Assembly (NCBI GenBank): GCA_019242385.1
Contig: JAFAVO010000131.1
Location: 1 to 7,413, forward strand
DNA: 7,413 bases
Direction: 5' to 3'
DNA from: Gammaproteobacteria bacterium
GTDB taxonomy: Bacteria > Pseudomonadota > Gammaproteobacteria > Steroidobacterales > Steroidobacteraceae
Of this stretch, positions 7,177-7,413 are shown piece after piece. Made by a program: the position numbers and the translations under genes. The notes below the pieces were generated by a model. The model made no database searches. It was not told where the DNA came from and was given only the letters and a program-made list of their open reading frames with translations. Each line of letters starts with the position of its first letter. Within the stretch, counting starts at the first letter, position 1.

Positions 7177-7413
7177 ATGAAGGAGCAGCGCGCGCCGCCG
7201 CCCGCCCCCGCAGGCGCACCCCTGAAGCTCTCGGAGCGGCAGAAGAAATTCCTGCGCGCCCGCGCGCACGCGCTGAAGCCGGTGATCCGCCTCGGCAACG
7301 CCGGTGTGAGTGCGGCCATCAGTCTCGAGGCCGCCCGCGCGCTCCTCGACCACGAGCTCATCAAGGTGAAGGGCCCGGCGGGTGATCGCGCCGCGCGCGA
7401 TGAGCTCTTCGCG
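7177..7413 (+). CDS. yhbY: YhbY-family CRM-domain RNA-binding protein, 3' end outside window
   Basis: The first 79 codons are present and the frame is open to the right edge. After a 15-residue Pro/Ala-rich leader the product shows LKLSERQKKFLRARAHALKP, then VIRLGNAGVS and LLDHELIKVK, the hallmarks of the CRS1-YhbY (CRM) domain. The GNAG at 40-43 is the GxxG RNA-contact loop. E. coli YhbY, 97 residues, associates with pre-50S ribosomal particles, which fits its position divergent from rlmE. The family usually begins near Leu16, so the leader is an extension or the start lies further in, although no ATG, GTG or TTG is available there. No Shine-Dalgarno precedes the ATG, while AAGGAG occurs just after it (7180-7185). 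About 20-30 C-terminal residues should lie beyond the window. Confidence 0.93.
   Translation, partial: MKEQRAPPPAPAGAPLKLSERQKKFLRARAHALKPVIRLGNAGVSAAISLEAARALLDHELIKVKGPAGDRAARDELFA

Overview
The window is a GC-rich chromosomal segment from a gammaproteobacterium. Seven of its eight protein genes, plus one tRNA, are core housekeeping genes. Gene order supports this placement. Read on the minus strand, rlmE - ftsH - folP - glmM - tpiA - secG - tRNA-Leu(GAG), with yhbY divergent upstream of rlmE, is the classical gammaproteobacterial ftsH locus. Having tpiA between glmM and secG matches the Pseudomonas-type arrangement rather than that of E. coli, which lacks tpiA here. High GC and FtsH and RlmE sequences of gammaproteobacterial character suggest a relative of the Xanthomonadales/Nevskiales/Pseudomonadales. 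The genus cannot be named from the sequence alone.

Layout from left to right: 1-868 (+) is the C-terminal quarter of an RND (HAE1/AcrB-type) efflux permease cut by the left edge. At 878-962 (-) is a complete tRNA-Leu(GAG) with encoded CCA, facing the RND gene with only 9 bp between them. Next come secG (973-1449, -) with a long Pro/Ala/Thr tail built on a 15-bp tandem repeat, tpiA (1470-2225, -), a 75-bp gap holding a promoter candidate, glmM (2301-3635, -), folP (3635-4486, -, sharing one base with glmM), ftsH (4534-6438, -, TTG start) and rlmE (6485-7111, -). Finally, yhbY (7177-7413, +) is cut by the right edge. No stretch of more than about 75 bases lacks a gene.

The minus-strand block joins membrane quality control (FtsH), ribosome maturation (RlmE, and YhbY across the divergent gap), folate synthesis (FolP), cell-wall precursor synthesis (GlmM), glycolysis (TpiA), protein export (SecG) and a tRNA. 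Spacing is tight: 46, 47, -1, 75, 20 and 10 bp. One long polycistronic unit, with a possible internal promoter before tpiA, is therefore plausible.

I found no convincing undescribed system. The points worth a second look are: the synteny change immediately beyond the tRNA-Leu 3' end, where an efflux pump replaces the usual rimP or nuo genes; the terminator-free tail-to-tail junction there; the repeat-built SecG tail; a seven-C tract inside the candidate tpiA promoter spacer; and a -10-like box placed so that yhbY could be leaderless.
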